Assembly: GCA_041624435.1 (NCBI GenBank)
Contig: JBFJVB010000123.1
Span: 1 to 9,934, forward strand
Length of the DNA stretch: 9,934 bases
Source of the DNA: Oceanococcus sp041624435
Lineage (GTDB): Bacteria; Pseudomonadota; Gammaproteobacteria; Nevskiales; Oceanococcaceae
Direction of reading: 5' to 3'
Below the pieces are notes generated by a model. That model was not told the origin of the DNA. It saw nothing but the letters and a program-made list of their open reading frames with translations, and made no database searches. This document shows positions 1 through 6,222 of this stretch, piece after piece. Within the stretch, counting starts at the first letter, position 1. Each line of letters starts with the position of its first letter. The translations under genes were made by a program, and so were the position numbers.

Positions 1-126
1 AGCAGGCAATTTCAATCTCAAACCGAGGTTCCACACTGCTCAAGGGCGCATGAGCTTAGCGCATTGCCGCCGACGCCCGAATGCGACTTTGGTCGTGGCC
101 GGAGGACCTGCGGGTTCGCCCAGGGC
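1..126. other. Left flank, no gene seen
   Basis: This stretch lies downstream of the first lipoprotein gene (minus strand). I see no convincing reading frame with a ribosome binding site, no RNA gene and no strong terminator hairpin followed by a T-run on either strand. A short dyad near 82-94 (cgac/gtcg) is too weak to call. Confidence 0.5.
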
Positions 127-1596
127 TTAAGGGGCGGGTCCCATCAGTTCGGCCAGCGGCCGGGTAAACCGGACCACCTGAAAACCGTTTTCCTGACTGG
201 TGAACCAGACCTCGTTGCGCTCGAAATGAATCCGCGGTGCGGAAGTGGCATAGGTCGCGGTCTGGTTCAGGCCGGTCAGGGCGTAATTGGAACCGGGTTG
301 ATAGCCCGGTTTGGCCGGCGAGTAGTAATAGGCGATTTCCCGCGGCTGGTAGGGATTCCGGATATCGAATATCCGCAGCCCGGATTGCACGTATCCACAG
401 GCCACCAGCTGCGCGTCGTGAATGGTCTGGGTGGTGCCGCCCTGCTCGCTGTGGCCGTCGAACACGGCGCAGTAATGCGCCTCGTAGCCGAACACACCGC
501 CTTGGGCCGTATCCGCCTGTACCGCCTGCGCGTTCTCGGGCATGTGCACTTCCAGCTTGAGCTTGGAAATGATCACCGGATTGACCGGGTCAGCGACATC
601 GATAATCCGCGCTGCGCCGAACCCACCCTCATCCACGAACAGGATGTAGGGGTGGCCGCCGATCGTGAACGCCTGGGTATGCTGGGCGGTATTGCCATCG
701 GTCCAGTACAGTTCGCTCAGCACCCGCACTTCCGGACTGAGGCGGCGCTGCTGGATATCACTGATGTCGGTGATGACCAGCCCGTTGGGTTCCTGGTTGG
801 TGAAGTAACCGGTATTGCCGTCTTCACTGAAGCCCATGCCGTGGTTATTGCTGAAAAAATCCGTCCAGCTGAAGATCAGCTCCGGATGGGCCGGGTCGCT
901 GGTATCAATCGCATGGTAGCTCGCGGTGCTGTCCGACCCCCAGTAAGTCAGACCGTCCTGGATCCACTCGCCCTCATGACCGTTGGCCCCCACATCCACA
1001 TCCGCCAGCAGCACCGGATGGGCGCAGTCGCCCGCCAGGTCATAGATCGCAAAGCCGGGTCCGGCCAGTTCCACCGCGCCCAGCAGTTCCCGCCCCAGAT
1101 TGACCTTAAGTGATTCCCAGGGATCAATCATCGCCGCCGTGGTCAGGTATTCGCTGACCTGCGGCTGGGCCGAATCGGACACGTCCAGTACCACGGTGCC
1201 CGGCAGGAACTGCCCCGGCTTGGGCGGCACCGGCACCCCATCGGGTACGGCGCCCTGGGCAATGTTCAGTGAGGCGGTGTCGTAATACGCGCAGTCTTCA
1301 TGCCAGGCGTGCTGCCAGCTGGCACCTTCACCGGCGAACTGACCGACCAGCTCCAGATTGCAGGCGTAGCCGCTCAGGGAGCGACCGCTGATGCGATCGA
1401 TCAGCGGCACCTGCCCCTGCAGACCGGTTTCCACCGGATCGCCGGCGGCGCATTGGGCCTTGGCCACCGGCCCTTCGAATACCGCCTGCGCCCTGGCCTG
1501 AGCGGCCAGCTCGACCCCGCCATCGCAGGCACTCAGGCCCAGTACCACGGCCAGCGGCCCCAGCACACCAAGACTTCGAGGATGATTCGCAGCCAT
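127..1596 (-). CDS. LVIVD-repeat beta-propeller lipoprotein, paralog 1 (489 aa)
   Basis: Predicted envelope lipoprotein of unknown function. The start at 1596 was chosen because AAAGGAG (1603-1609) sits six bases upstream and the protein then opens with a lipoprotein signal ending in LSAC (Cys24). Further upstream in-frame starts would bury that signal behind about 26 residues. Five repeats of the hydrophobic-D-x-[SA]D-x-x-x-P type lie near residues 134-145, 228-238, 272-285, 329-340 and 407-418, the LVIVD pattern associated with beta-propellers. Histidines shared with both neighbours are H207 (GHEGEW), H252, H305 (QHT), H351 and H375 (AHYC). Besides Cys24 there are six cysteines (49, 79, 102, 191, 376, 400). 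It lacks the C-terminal cysteine pair and the FTNGVWPF tail of its paralogs. The residue after the lipid cysteine is Asp, which in enterobacteria favours inner-membrane retention. Only 28 bases separate it from paralog 2, so cotranscription is likely. Confidence 0.85.
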   Translation of the reverse strand: MAANHPRSLGVLGPLAVVLGLSACDGGVELAAQARAQAVFEGPVAKAQCAAGDPVETGLQGQVPLIDRISGRSLSGYACNLELVGQFAGEGASWQHAWHEDCAYYDTASLNIAQGAVPDGVPVPPKPGQFLPGTVVLDVSDSAQPQVSEYLTTAAMIDPWESLKVNLGRELLGAVELAGPGFAIYDLAGDCAHPVLLADVDVGANGHEGEWIQDGLTYWGSDSTASYHAIDTSDPAHPELIFSWTDFFSNNHGMGFSEDGNTGYFTNQEPNGLVITDISDIQQRRLSPEVRVLSELYWTDGNTAQHTQAFTIGGHPYILFVDEGGFGAARIIDVADPVNPVIISKLKLEVHMPENAQAVQADTAQGGVFGYEAHYCAVFDGHSEQGGTTQTIHDAQLVACGYVQSGLRIFDIRNPYQPREIAYYYSPAKPGYQPGSNYALTGLNQTATYATSAPRIHFERNEVWFTSQENGFQVVRFTRPLAELMGPAP

Positions 1597-1602
1597 GTTC
1601 CG

Positions 1603-1609
1603 CTCCTTT
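1603..1609 (-). promoter_or_regulatory. Ribosome binding site fixing the start of paralog 1
   Basis: AAAGGAG on the minus strand lies six bases before the ATG at 1596. It selects this start over longer in-frame alternatives and places the lipobox cysteine at residue 24. Confidence 0.75.
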
Positions 1610-1624
1610 CTGAATCCGGTCGGC

Positions 1625-3085
1625 CTACTTGAAAGGCCAGACCCCATTGGTGAAACGCAGCACCTGGAATTCATTGTCCTGACACATGGCCCACAGCTCG
1701 CCGCGCTCGGGAATCAGACGCATCTGCGCCGCACAGTGATCGACCAGCCCGCTCCACAGCCCGCTGGCCGAGGAACCCGGCAGGGGCTCGTCGGGAATCG
1801 GTGGCGGATTGTAGTAGGCGATTTCCCGTGGCAGATAGACATCACGCACATCGAACACCCGGACGCCGGATTCGAAATACCCGCAGGCCAGGGCCGTGGG
1901 ATTGACCTGCCGATCCAGGCTGCAGTAGTGCGCGTCGTAGACAAACAGCGGCACCCCACCGTCGATGACGTCCAGCCCTGCATTCTGGGCCAGATGCACC
2001 TCCAGCTTGAGCCGGGAGACGATCACCGGATTGCGCTCATCGCTGATATCGATGATGCGCACCGTGCCGCGTCCGCCTTCCTCGACGAAAATCAGATACG
2101 ACTTGCCGCGGCTGGTGAACGGAATGGTGTGCTGGGCGATCGCCCCGTCGGCCCAGTACAGCTCGCTGATGACCTTGACCCGCGGATCCGGAATGCGGCG
2201 CTGGATCTCGCTGACATCCATGACCACCAGGCCGGTGGCCCCATTGGGCAGGGCCGCCGTGGGTGGCACCGCGTTGTTGCCCAGATAGGCGCGCTCACCG
2301 TCATCGCTGAAATTCAGCCCGTGCGTGGCCCAGTCGATGGACTGCACCAGGTAGGGATCGGTCGGGTCGCTGGTATCGATCGCATTGACCAGACTGCCGC
2401 CGGAACCGTAGTAGGTCAGACCGTCGGGAACCCATTCGCCCTCATGACCGGTGGTGCCGGTGATCGGAATGCTGGCCTGCAGCCGCGGGTGGGCGCAATC
2501 GCCGGAAATATCATAGATGTCGAAGTATTCCTCACCGGGCGGCCCGGTGTCTTCGCCGCCCGACAGCTCCACCGCAGCAATCAGCCCACGTATCTCGTTC
2601 ACCTTCAGGGCTTCATGCGGGTCCAGCATGGCGGGTGTCTGCAGCAGCGCCGTCTCCACCGGATTCAAGGGGTCGGACACATCCACCACCACGGCGCCGG
2701 GTTCGGTGCCGCGATCGGCATTGTCCAGGGTGCCGTAGTAGGCGCACTCGTCGAACCAGTCCAGCTGCCAGCTGGCGCCTTCACCATGCCGGTACTGGGC
2801 CACGCGCTCCAGATTGCAGCTATACCCTTCCAGAGACCGACCGCTGGCGCGATCCGCCCGTGAGACCTGGCCCTGCATGCCGGTCTCGGGATTGGATCCC
2901 GGCCCACATTGGGCCGCCGGCACCGCCTCGATCGGCAGGCCGGGATCGAACACCGCGGTGCTCTGGCTGCGCTGGATATCCCGCGCCTGGGTCATCAGCG
3001 CCGCGATGGGCTCTCCCCCATCCGAGCAGGCCGAAAGGCCCGCGACGATGCTCAGTGCGAAACCGACATTTATTATTCTGTTCAC
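1625..3085 (-). CDS. LVIVD-repeat beta-propeller lipoprotein, paralog 2 (486 aa)
   Basis: Middle member of the three-gene tandem family; function unknown, predicted periplasm-facing lipoprotein. I start it at the GTG at 3085, because a strong purine-rich AGGGGGAG precedes it by four bases and translation then gives a compact signal (positive N-terminus, hydrophobic core, LSAC lipobox at Cys20). The longer frame to 3133 adds 16 residues without a good ribosome site. Propeller-type D-x-SD-x-x-x-P repeats lie near residues 131-142, 234-244, 285-297, 342-353 and 408-419. Invariant family histidines are H214, H255, H319, H364 and H386. Cysteines other than Cys20 number eight (60, 90, 114, 197, 388, 401, 451, 468); the last two are absent from paralog 1. 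The 119-base gap upstream carries a GC hairpin and a candidate ECF-type promoter, so this gene and paralog 1 may form a separate transcription unit from paralog 3. Confidence 0.85.
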   Translation of the reverse strand: MNRIINVGFALSIVAGLSACSDGGEPIAALMTQARDIQRSQSTAVFDPGLPIEAVPAAQCGPGSNPETGMQGQVSRADRASGRSLEGYSCNLERVAQYRHGEGASWQLDWFDECAYYGTLDNADRGTEPGAVVVDVSDPLNPVETALLQTPAMLDPHEALKVNEIRGLIAAVELSGGEDTGPPGEEYFDIYDISGDCAHPRLQASIPITGTTGHEGEWVPDGLTYYGSGGSLVNAIDTSDPTDPYLVQSIDWATHGLNFSDDGERAYLGNNAVPPTAALPNGATGLVVMDVSEIQRRIPDPRVKVISELYWADGAIAQHTIPFTSRGKSYLIFVEEGGRGTVRIIDISDERNPVIVSRLKLEVHLAQNAGLDVIDGGVPLFVYDAHYCSLDRQVNPTALACGYFESGVRVFDVRDVYLPREIAYYNPPPIPDEPLPGSSASGLWSGLVDHCAAQMRLIPERGELWAMCQDNEFQVLRFTNGVWPFK

Positions 3086-3089
3086 CGCT

Positions 3090-3097
3090 CTCCCCCT
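3090..3097 (-). promoter_or_regulatory. Ribosome binding site selecting a GTG start for paralog 2
   Basis: AGGGGGAG on the minus strand ends four bases before the GTG at 3085. It decides between this GTG and the longer frame starting at 3133, and it gives a normal-length lipoprotein signal peptide. Confidence 0.65.
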
Positions 3098-3167
3098 ACC
3101 TACCCCAATGAACCGGATCATCTCCCGGTTCACTGGTTGCGTCCATGCGACCTTAGTCTGAGCGAGC

Positions 3168-3196
3168 GCAGACCCCCGGCCCCTGGCCGGGGTTCC
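3168..3196 (-). promoter_or_regulatory. Candidate ECF-sigma promoter before paralog 2
   Basis: Reading the minus strand, GGAACC (3196-3191) is followed after exactly 17 bases by GTCTGC (3173-3168). The same two hexamers at the same spacing occur before bufA at 5031-5059, although the spacers share no resemblance. GGAAC with a downstream GTC-containing element is the general form of many ECF-sigma (RpoE-like) promoters. A start of transcription a few bases beyond would give a leader of about 75 bases before the GTG at 3085. The caveat is that the spacer is itself a GC-rich hairpin and the -35 element lies just after the stop of paralog 3. Confidence 0.45.
3174..3192. repeat. Perfect 8-bp GC hairpin between paralogs 3 and 2
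   Basis: CCCCGGCC, loop CCT, GGCCGGGG form a perfect stem beginning about a dozen bases after the stop of paralog 3. No T-run follows on the minus strand, so it is not a canonical intrinsic terminator. It could stabilise the 3' end of the upstream message or attenuate read-through. It also forms almost the whole spacer of the candidate promoter at 3168-3196. Confidence 0.6.
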
Positions 3197-3204
3197 GGAG
3201 CACC

Positions 3205-4671
3205 TCAGTCAGTGAAAGGCCAGACCCCGTTGGTGAATTGCAGCACCATGAAGCCATTGTCCTGGCAGGTGGTCCAGAGTTCCCCGGCTTCGCGCACAAA
3301 ACGCACCTGCGCGGTACACCAGTCGGTGCTCAGGTTGTTGCCGCCCAAGGCATTGGTGACCAGGCCGTTGGCATGTTCCGAACCCTGCAGGCGCTGCTGC
3401 TCGCCCACCTGCGCGGGTGGGTTGTAGTAGGCGATCTCACGCGGCGCATGCTGGTCGCGGATATCGAATACGCGGACGCCGGATTGGAAATACCCGCAAG
3501 CCAGGGCGGTCGGGTTGTGCTCCCGATCCACCCCGCAATAATGGGCCTGATAGCCGAACACGCCGTTGCCCTCGGTGTCGCTGACCTGGATATCGGCATG
3601 CTCGGGCATGTGGATCTCCAGTTTCAGCTTGGTGACGACCCGCGGCTGGGTCTCATCGGAAATATCGATGATACGGGCCGCCCCGGCCGGGCCCTTGAAG
3701 CCACCCTCACCGCTTTCGTCGACGAAAATCACGTACGGCTTGCCGTCATAGAACACCGGAATGGTGTGCTGCGCGGTGCTGCCATCGGTCCAGCAGACCT
3801 CACCCACGACGGGCATGGCCGGATTCGGCACCCGAGCCTGGACTTCGGAGGTATCAAAAATGACCAGCCCATTGCCACAGCTGGCATTCACCGCGTACAT
3901 GCGATTGCCGTCCGCGCTCATGCTCAGACCATGGCCGGAACCGGCGTTATCGCTGCGGGGGATATAGACCGGAGCGGTCGGATCGCTGACGTCGATCGCC
4001 GACGGCACCAGACCACCGTAGTAGGTCTTGCCATCCGGCGCCCAGTTGCCTTCATGCCCCACCGGCACATTCATCGGGGTGGAGGACAGCAGCTTGGGCT
4101 TGGTGCAATCATCCTTGACGTCATAGACGTCAAAAAACACCGGGCCGCCCACGTTCCAGCCGGCCACGGCACCGAGCATCTTGCGCTTGTCATTGACCTT
4201 GAGGGATTCCCAGGGATCAAGCATCGCCCCGGTCGGCAGATTGCCGGCCCGCTTGGGATTCGTCGAATCGGAGACATCGATGACCTGGACCCCGACATCG
4301 GTGTGCGGGCCACTCAGACCACCGGCCCAGACCGTGCCGTAATAGCCACACTCCTCGAACCAGGCGAACTGCCAGGAAGCGCCCTGGCCCTGGTGCTGGC
4401 CCTTGAGTTCCAGATTGCAGGAGTAACCCAGTTCGTTACGCCCACTGAGCCGATCTTCCAGTGAAACCCGGCCTTGCAAATCCGTTTCCGGACTCGCCCC
4501 CGGCCCGCATTGCGCCAGCGACACCGGGCCTTCGAAAACCTCCGTTTCGGCGCCGTCGGCCAGACGCGGAGCGGCCAGATTGGCCACTTCCTTGCCACCG
4601 CCGCAACCGACTACAGCCAGCAACAGACCGGCCACGCTGGCCTGGGCCAGGGCCTTCTCAAGGTTCTTCAT
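3205..4671 (-). CDS. LVIVD-repeat beta-propeller lipoprotein, paralog 3 (488 aa)
   Basis: First gene of the minus-strand lipoprotein cluster; function unknown, predicted lipid-anchored on the periplasmic side. The ATG at 4671 has GGAG seven bases upstream and a signal ending VVGC (Cys23) followed by GGG. Propeller-type repeats occur near residues 128-139, 224-234, 268-284, 332-343 and 399-410. Family-invariant histidines are H206 (GHEGNW), H247, H302 (QHT), H354 and H378 (AHYC). It is the most cysteine-rich paralog, with ten besides Cys23: 55, 85, 108, 189, 265, 293, 379, 392, 452 and 469. C265 and C293 are unique to it; C452 and C469 are shared only with paralog 2. The C-terminal coding segment is similar to that of paralog 2 at the nucleotide level, supporting tandem duplication. 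It diverges from the bufferin operon across a 439-base intergenic region. Confidence 0.87.
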   Translation of the reverse strand: MKNLEKALAQASVAGLLLAVVGCGGGKEVANLAAPRLADGAETEVFEGPVSLAQCGPGASPETDLQGRVSLEDRLSGRNELGYSCNLELKGQHQGQGASWQFAWFEECGYYGTVWAGGLSGPHTDVGVQVIDVSDSTNPKRAGNLPTGAMLDPWESLKVNDKRKMLGAVAGWNVGGPVFFDVYDVKDDCTKPKLLSSTPMNVPVGHEGNWAPDGKTYYGGLVPSAIDVSDPTAPVYIPRSDNAGSGHGLSMSADGNRMYAVNASCGNGLVIFDTSEVQARVPNPAMPVVGEVCWTDGSTAQHTIPVFYDGKPYVIFVDESGEGGFKGPAGAARIIDISDETQPRVVTKLKLEIHMPEHADIQVSDTEGNGVFGYQAHYCGVDREHNPTALACGYFQSGVRVFDIRDQHAPREIAYYNPPAQVGEQQRLQGSEHANGLVTNALGGNNLSTDWCTAQVRFVREAGELWTTCQDNGFMVLQFTNGVWPFTD

Positions 4672-4818
4672 GTATTTTCTCCGTCCCGCACAGGAATTGA
4701 TGACGCTGCCACCGCTGCTGGTGACCTGTTGTTATGAGTATTCTTGCCTTTGGCTAGCCCAGGGCCAATTCGACCTTGGTCCAAATCCGCCCTGCCGCGT
4801 CACAGGCACAGCCCGATC

Positions 4819-4836
4819 CTGCCAGTTCTCTGGCAG
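4819..4836. repeat. Perfect inverted repeat, 7-bp arms
   Basis: CTGCCAG, loop TTCT, CTGGCAG. It could be an RNA hairpin or an operator. It overlaps an alternative small dyad (gcag-ccg-ctgc, 4833-4843). No T-run follows on either strand, so a terminator is not supported. Confidence 0.5.
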
Positions 4837-4914
4837 CCGCTGCCGCGAGTCGAAGCCCGAAGGCCGTGGCTCATTCCTGAACCCCGAACGAGTGAGGTCC
4901 GCTTGGCTTGGGCT

Positions 4915-4938
4915 TTCGCCGCCATGCGTCCAGGCGAA
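4915..4938. repeat. Spaced inverted repeat ttcgcc-N12-ggcgaa
   Basis: Two six-base arms flank a 12-base spacer, about a two-turn operator-like geometry in the divergent promoter region. A dimeric regulator site or a fragment of a dispersed palindromic repeat are both possible; the sequence alone does not decide. Confidence 0.35.
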
Positions 4939-4950
4939 TCCCTCCCATCC

Positions 4951-4979
4951 CTACACGGTCCCCGGCGGCAAAAGGTTCC
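4951..4979 (-). promoter_or_regulatory. Weak candidate ECF-type promoter toward paralog 3
   Basis: On the minus strand GGAACC (4979-4974) is followed after 17 bases by GTGTAG (4956-4951). The -35 element matches the bufA and paralog 2 motifs exactly, but the -10 element matches GTCTGC at only three of six bases. It lies about 280 bases upstream of the paralog 3 start, which would mean a long leader. Confidence 0.22.
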
Positions 4980-5020
4980 CGGTGGACTGGGCGGCCAGAC
5001 ACGGCCCGACGGCGTGAATC

Positions 5021-5049
5021 TGGCAATGCCGGAACCAATCTGCTTTAAA
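5021..5049 (+). promoter_or_regulatory. Alternative housekeeping-type promoter for bufA
   Basis: TGGCAA (5021-5026), a 17-base spacer and TTTAAA (5044-5049) preceded by TGC give an extended -10 arrangement. The -35 matches the sigma-70 consensus at only three of six positions. It overlaps the ECF-like candidate, so at most one may be the main promoter. Confidence 0.25.
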
Positions 5050-5059
5050 CTGGGTCTGC
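5031..5059 (+). promoter_or_regulatory. Candidate ECF-sigma promoter of the bufferin operon
   Basis: GGAACC (5031-5036), a 17-base spacer and GTCTGC (5054-5059) precede bufA. Transcription would begin near 5066, leaving a leader of about 45 bases that includes the GGAG at 5098-5101. The same bipartite motif with identical spacing lies before paralog 2 on the other strand. Bufferin-type operons are known to be controlled by ECF sigma factors in other proteobacteria (SigF in Caulobacter, RpoQ for the gig genes of Cupriavidus), which makes this reading plausible. The exact cognate sigma factor is not in the window. Confidence 0.5.
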
Positions 5060-5110
5060 TAAGCGGGACCTGAGCAAGCGTCCGCCGCCTACCATTTGGA
5101 GTTCAAACCG

Positions 5111-5386
5111 ATGAAAGACCAGAACCAGTTGATTTCCGCCGCCCTGGCCAGCGTGATTGCCGTGGCCGGTGCGGGTTTCGCCGAGCAGGCCCAGGCCGGC
5201 AAGGCCGGGCATGAAAAATGCGCCGGGATCGTCAAGGCCGGACGCAATGACTGCGGCACATCCAGCCATAATTGTGCGGCCCAGGCCACGACAGACGCCC
5301 ATCCTGAAGAGTGGATCTACGTACCGACCGGCACGTGCAGCAAGATCGTCGGCGGCCAGATCGCGGGTAAGAAAAAGGCCCAGTGA
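5111..5386 (+). CDS. bufA: Bufferin precursor peptide BufA (DUF2282 family, 91 aa)
   Basis: Ribosomally made, post-translationally modified peptide precursor. In this family cysteines are oxidised by the partner MNIO enzyme to thiooxazole-type groups, and the exported peptide binds copper in the periplasm. The ATG at 5111 has GGAG (5098-5101) nine bases upstream; the in-frame TTG at 5096 would overlap that site. Residues 1-29 form a Sec-type signal with a hydrophobic core and a probable AQA cleavage site; the N-terminus is only weakly basic (one lysine). The mature part carries the family's four cysteines, C37 (EKCAGIVKAG), C48 (NDC), C55 (HNCA) and C76 (VPTGTCSKIVGG), and ends in a lysine-rich tail. 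Its stop overlaps the bufB start (GTGA), so translation of the enzyme is coupled to its substrate. Copper is the best-supported ligand for the family, but the ligand of this member is inferred. Confidence 0.93.
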   Translation: MKDQNQLISAALASVIAVAGAGFAEQAQAGKAGHEKCAGIVKAGRNDCGTSSHNCAAQATTDAHPEEWIYVPTGTCSKIVGGQIAGKKKAQ

Positions 5387-6222
5387 GGCCGCGTCAGGAA
5401 GCGACTGCGGAAACACTGGCAGGCGTAGGCCTGGGTCTGCGCGCCCCGCATTATCAGGACATCCTCGACAACCGACCCGAGGTGGACTGGTTCGAAGCCC
5501 TGACCGACAACTATCTGAGTGACGGCGGTCCGGCGCTGCGGGTGCTGGACGCCATCCGCGGCCACTACCCGATCAGCCTGCACGGCGTGGGTCTGTCGCT
5601 GGGCTCCTGCGACCCCTTGAATCAGGACTACCTGGACAGGCTCAGCCGGGCGATCGCCCGGTTTGAACCGGTGGCCGTGTCCGAACATCTGTGCTTCACC
5701 TCGGCGGGCGGCCACTACAGCCACGAACTGCTGCCCCTGCCCTACACCGAGGACTGCGTCCGACATGTGGCGGCACGCATACGCGCCGTCCAGGACCGGC
5801 TCGGGCGCCGCCTGCTGATCGAAAATGTCTCCAGCTATGTGAGCTTTCAGGACTCGCAGCTGTCCGAGGCGCAATTTCTGGCCGCGGTGCTGGATGAAGC
5901 CGACTGCGATCTGTTGCTGGATCTGAACAATTTGTATGTCAGCGCCTGCAATCATGACTTCGAGGTGGAAAGCTATCTCGACGCCCTGCCAGCGCAAAGA
6001 ATCCGGCAGATCCATCTGGCAGGCTATACCGACCGTGGCGATCATCTGCTCGACAGCCATGGCGAGCCGGTACACCCGCCGGTCTGGTCGCTCTACGCAA
6101 CCGTCGTGCAGCGCTATGGCGCCATCCCCAGCCTGATCGAGTGGGACACGGACATACCCGCGCTGCCCACATTGCTCGAAGAAGCAGACAAAGCCCGCTA
6201 CATCCAGCAACGCGCCGCATGA
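5383..6222 (+). CDS. bufB: MNIO-type peptide-modifying enzyme BufB (DUF692, 279 aa)
   Basis: Multinuclear non-haem iron oxidase of the DUF692 family, a TIM-barrel enzyme related to MbnB of methanobactin synthesis. It should oxidise cysteines of BufA in the cytoplasm before export. Family motifs appear in order: GVGLGLRAPHY (14-24), DWFEALTDNY (35-44), SLHGVGLSLG (65-74), SEHLCF (100-105), LLIENVSSY (144-152), LLLDLNNLYVS (177-187), IHLAGY (210-215), DSHGEPV (224-230) and LIEWDTDIP (251-259). By family analogy H67, H102, E147, D180, H191, H211, D224, H226 and E253 are probable iron ligands; this assignment is by motif, not structure. The length is normal for the family. Translation starts at a GTG overlapping the bufA stop (GTGA), with only a weak AAAAAGG upstream, and it ends in an ATGA overlap with bufC. 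Confidence 0.94.
   Translation: MRPRQEATAETLAGVGLGLRAPHYQDILDNRPEVDWFEALTDNYLSDGGPALRVLDAIRGHYPISLHGVGLSLGSCDPLNQDYLDRLSRAIARFEPVAVSEHLCFTSAGGHYSHELLPLPYTEDCVRHVAARIRAVQDRLGRRLLIENVSSYVSFQDSQLSEAQFLAAVLDEADCDLLLDLNNLYVSACNHDFEVESYLDALPAQRIRQIHLAGYTDRGDHLLDSHGEPVHPPVWSLYATVVQRYGAIPSLIEWDTDIPALPTLLEEADKARYIQQRAA

Larger units (their letters stand above)
4672..5110. other. Divergent intergenic region between lipoproteins and bufferin operon
   Basis: This 439-base gap separates two divergently transcribed units. It holds two clear inverted repeats (4819-4836 and 4915-4938), a strong candidate promoter toward bufA (5031-5059), a weaker similar motif facing the lipoproteins (4979-4951), and an 8-base palindrome ggctagcc at 4752-4759. 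I found no tRNA-like cloverleaf and no insertion-sequence ends. Open frames run through it on the plus strand, but none has a good ribosome site or a recognisable protein. Its length is generous for promoters alone, so a small RNA, a decayed gene or a dispersed repeat element is possible. Confidence 0.6.

Noticed and set aside
1595..2863. 422-residue plus-strand open frame opposite lipoproteins 1 and 2 (similarly 64-1113 and 3238-4464)
   Set aside because: These recur antisense to all three paralogs because the coding strand is repetitive and GC-rich; their similarity mirrors that of the real proteins.
3174..3192. Intrinsic terminator after paralog 3
   Set aside because: The hairpin is perfect but no T-run follows on the minus strand, so it is reported only as a hairpin.
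4580..5073. Plus-strand open frames (145 and 109 residues) in the divergent intergenic region
   Set aside because: One overlaps the start of paralog 3 in antisense. Neither has a convincing ribosome site, and the composition is arginine/proline-rich as expected of non-coding GC-rich DNA.
5317..6210. 297-residue minus-strand open frame opposite bufB
   Set aside because: It lies antisense to a DUF692 enzyme with all family motifs and shows no motif or ribosome site of its own.
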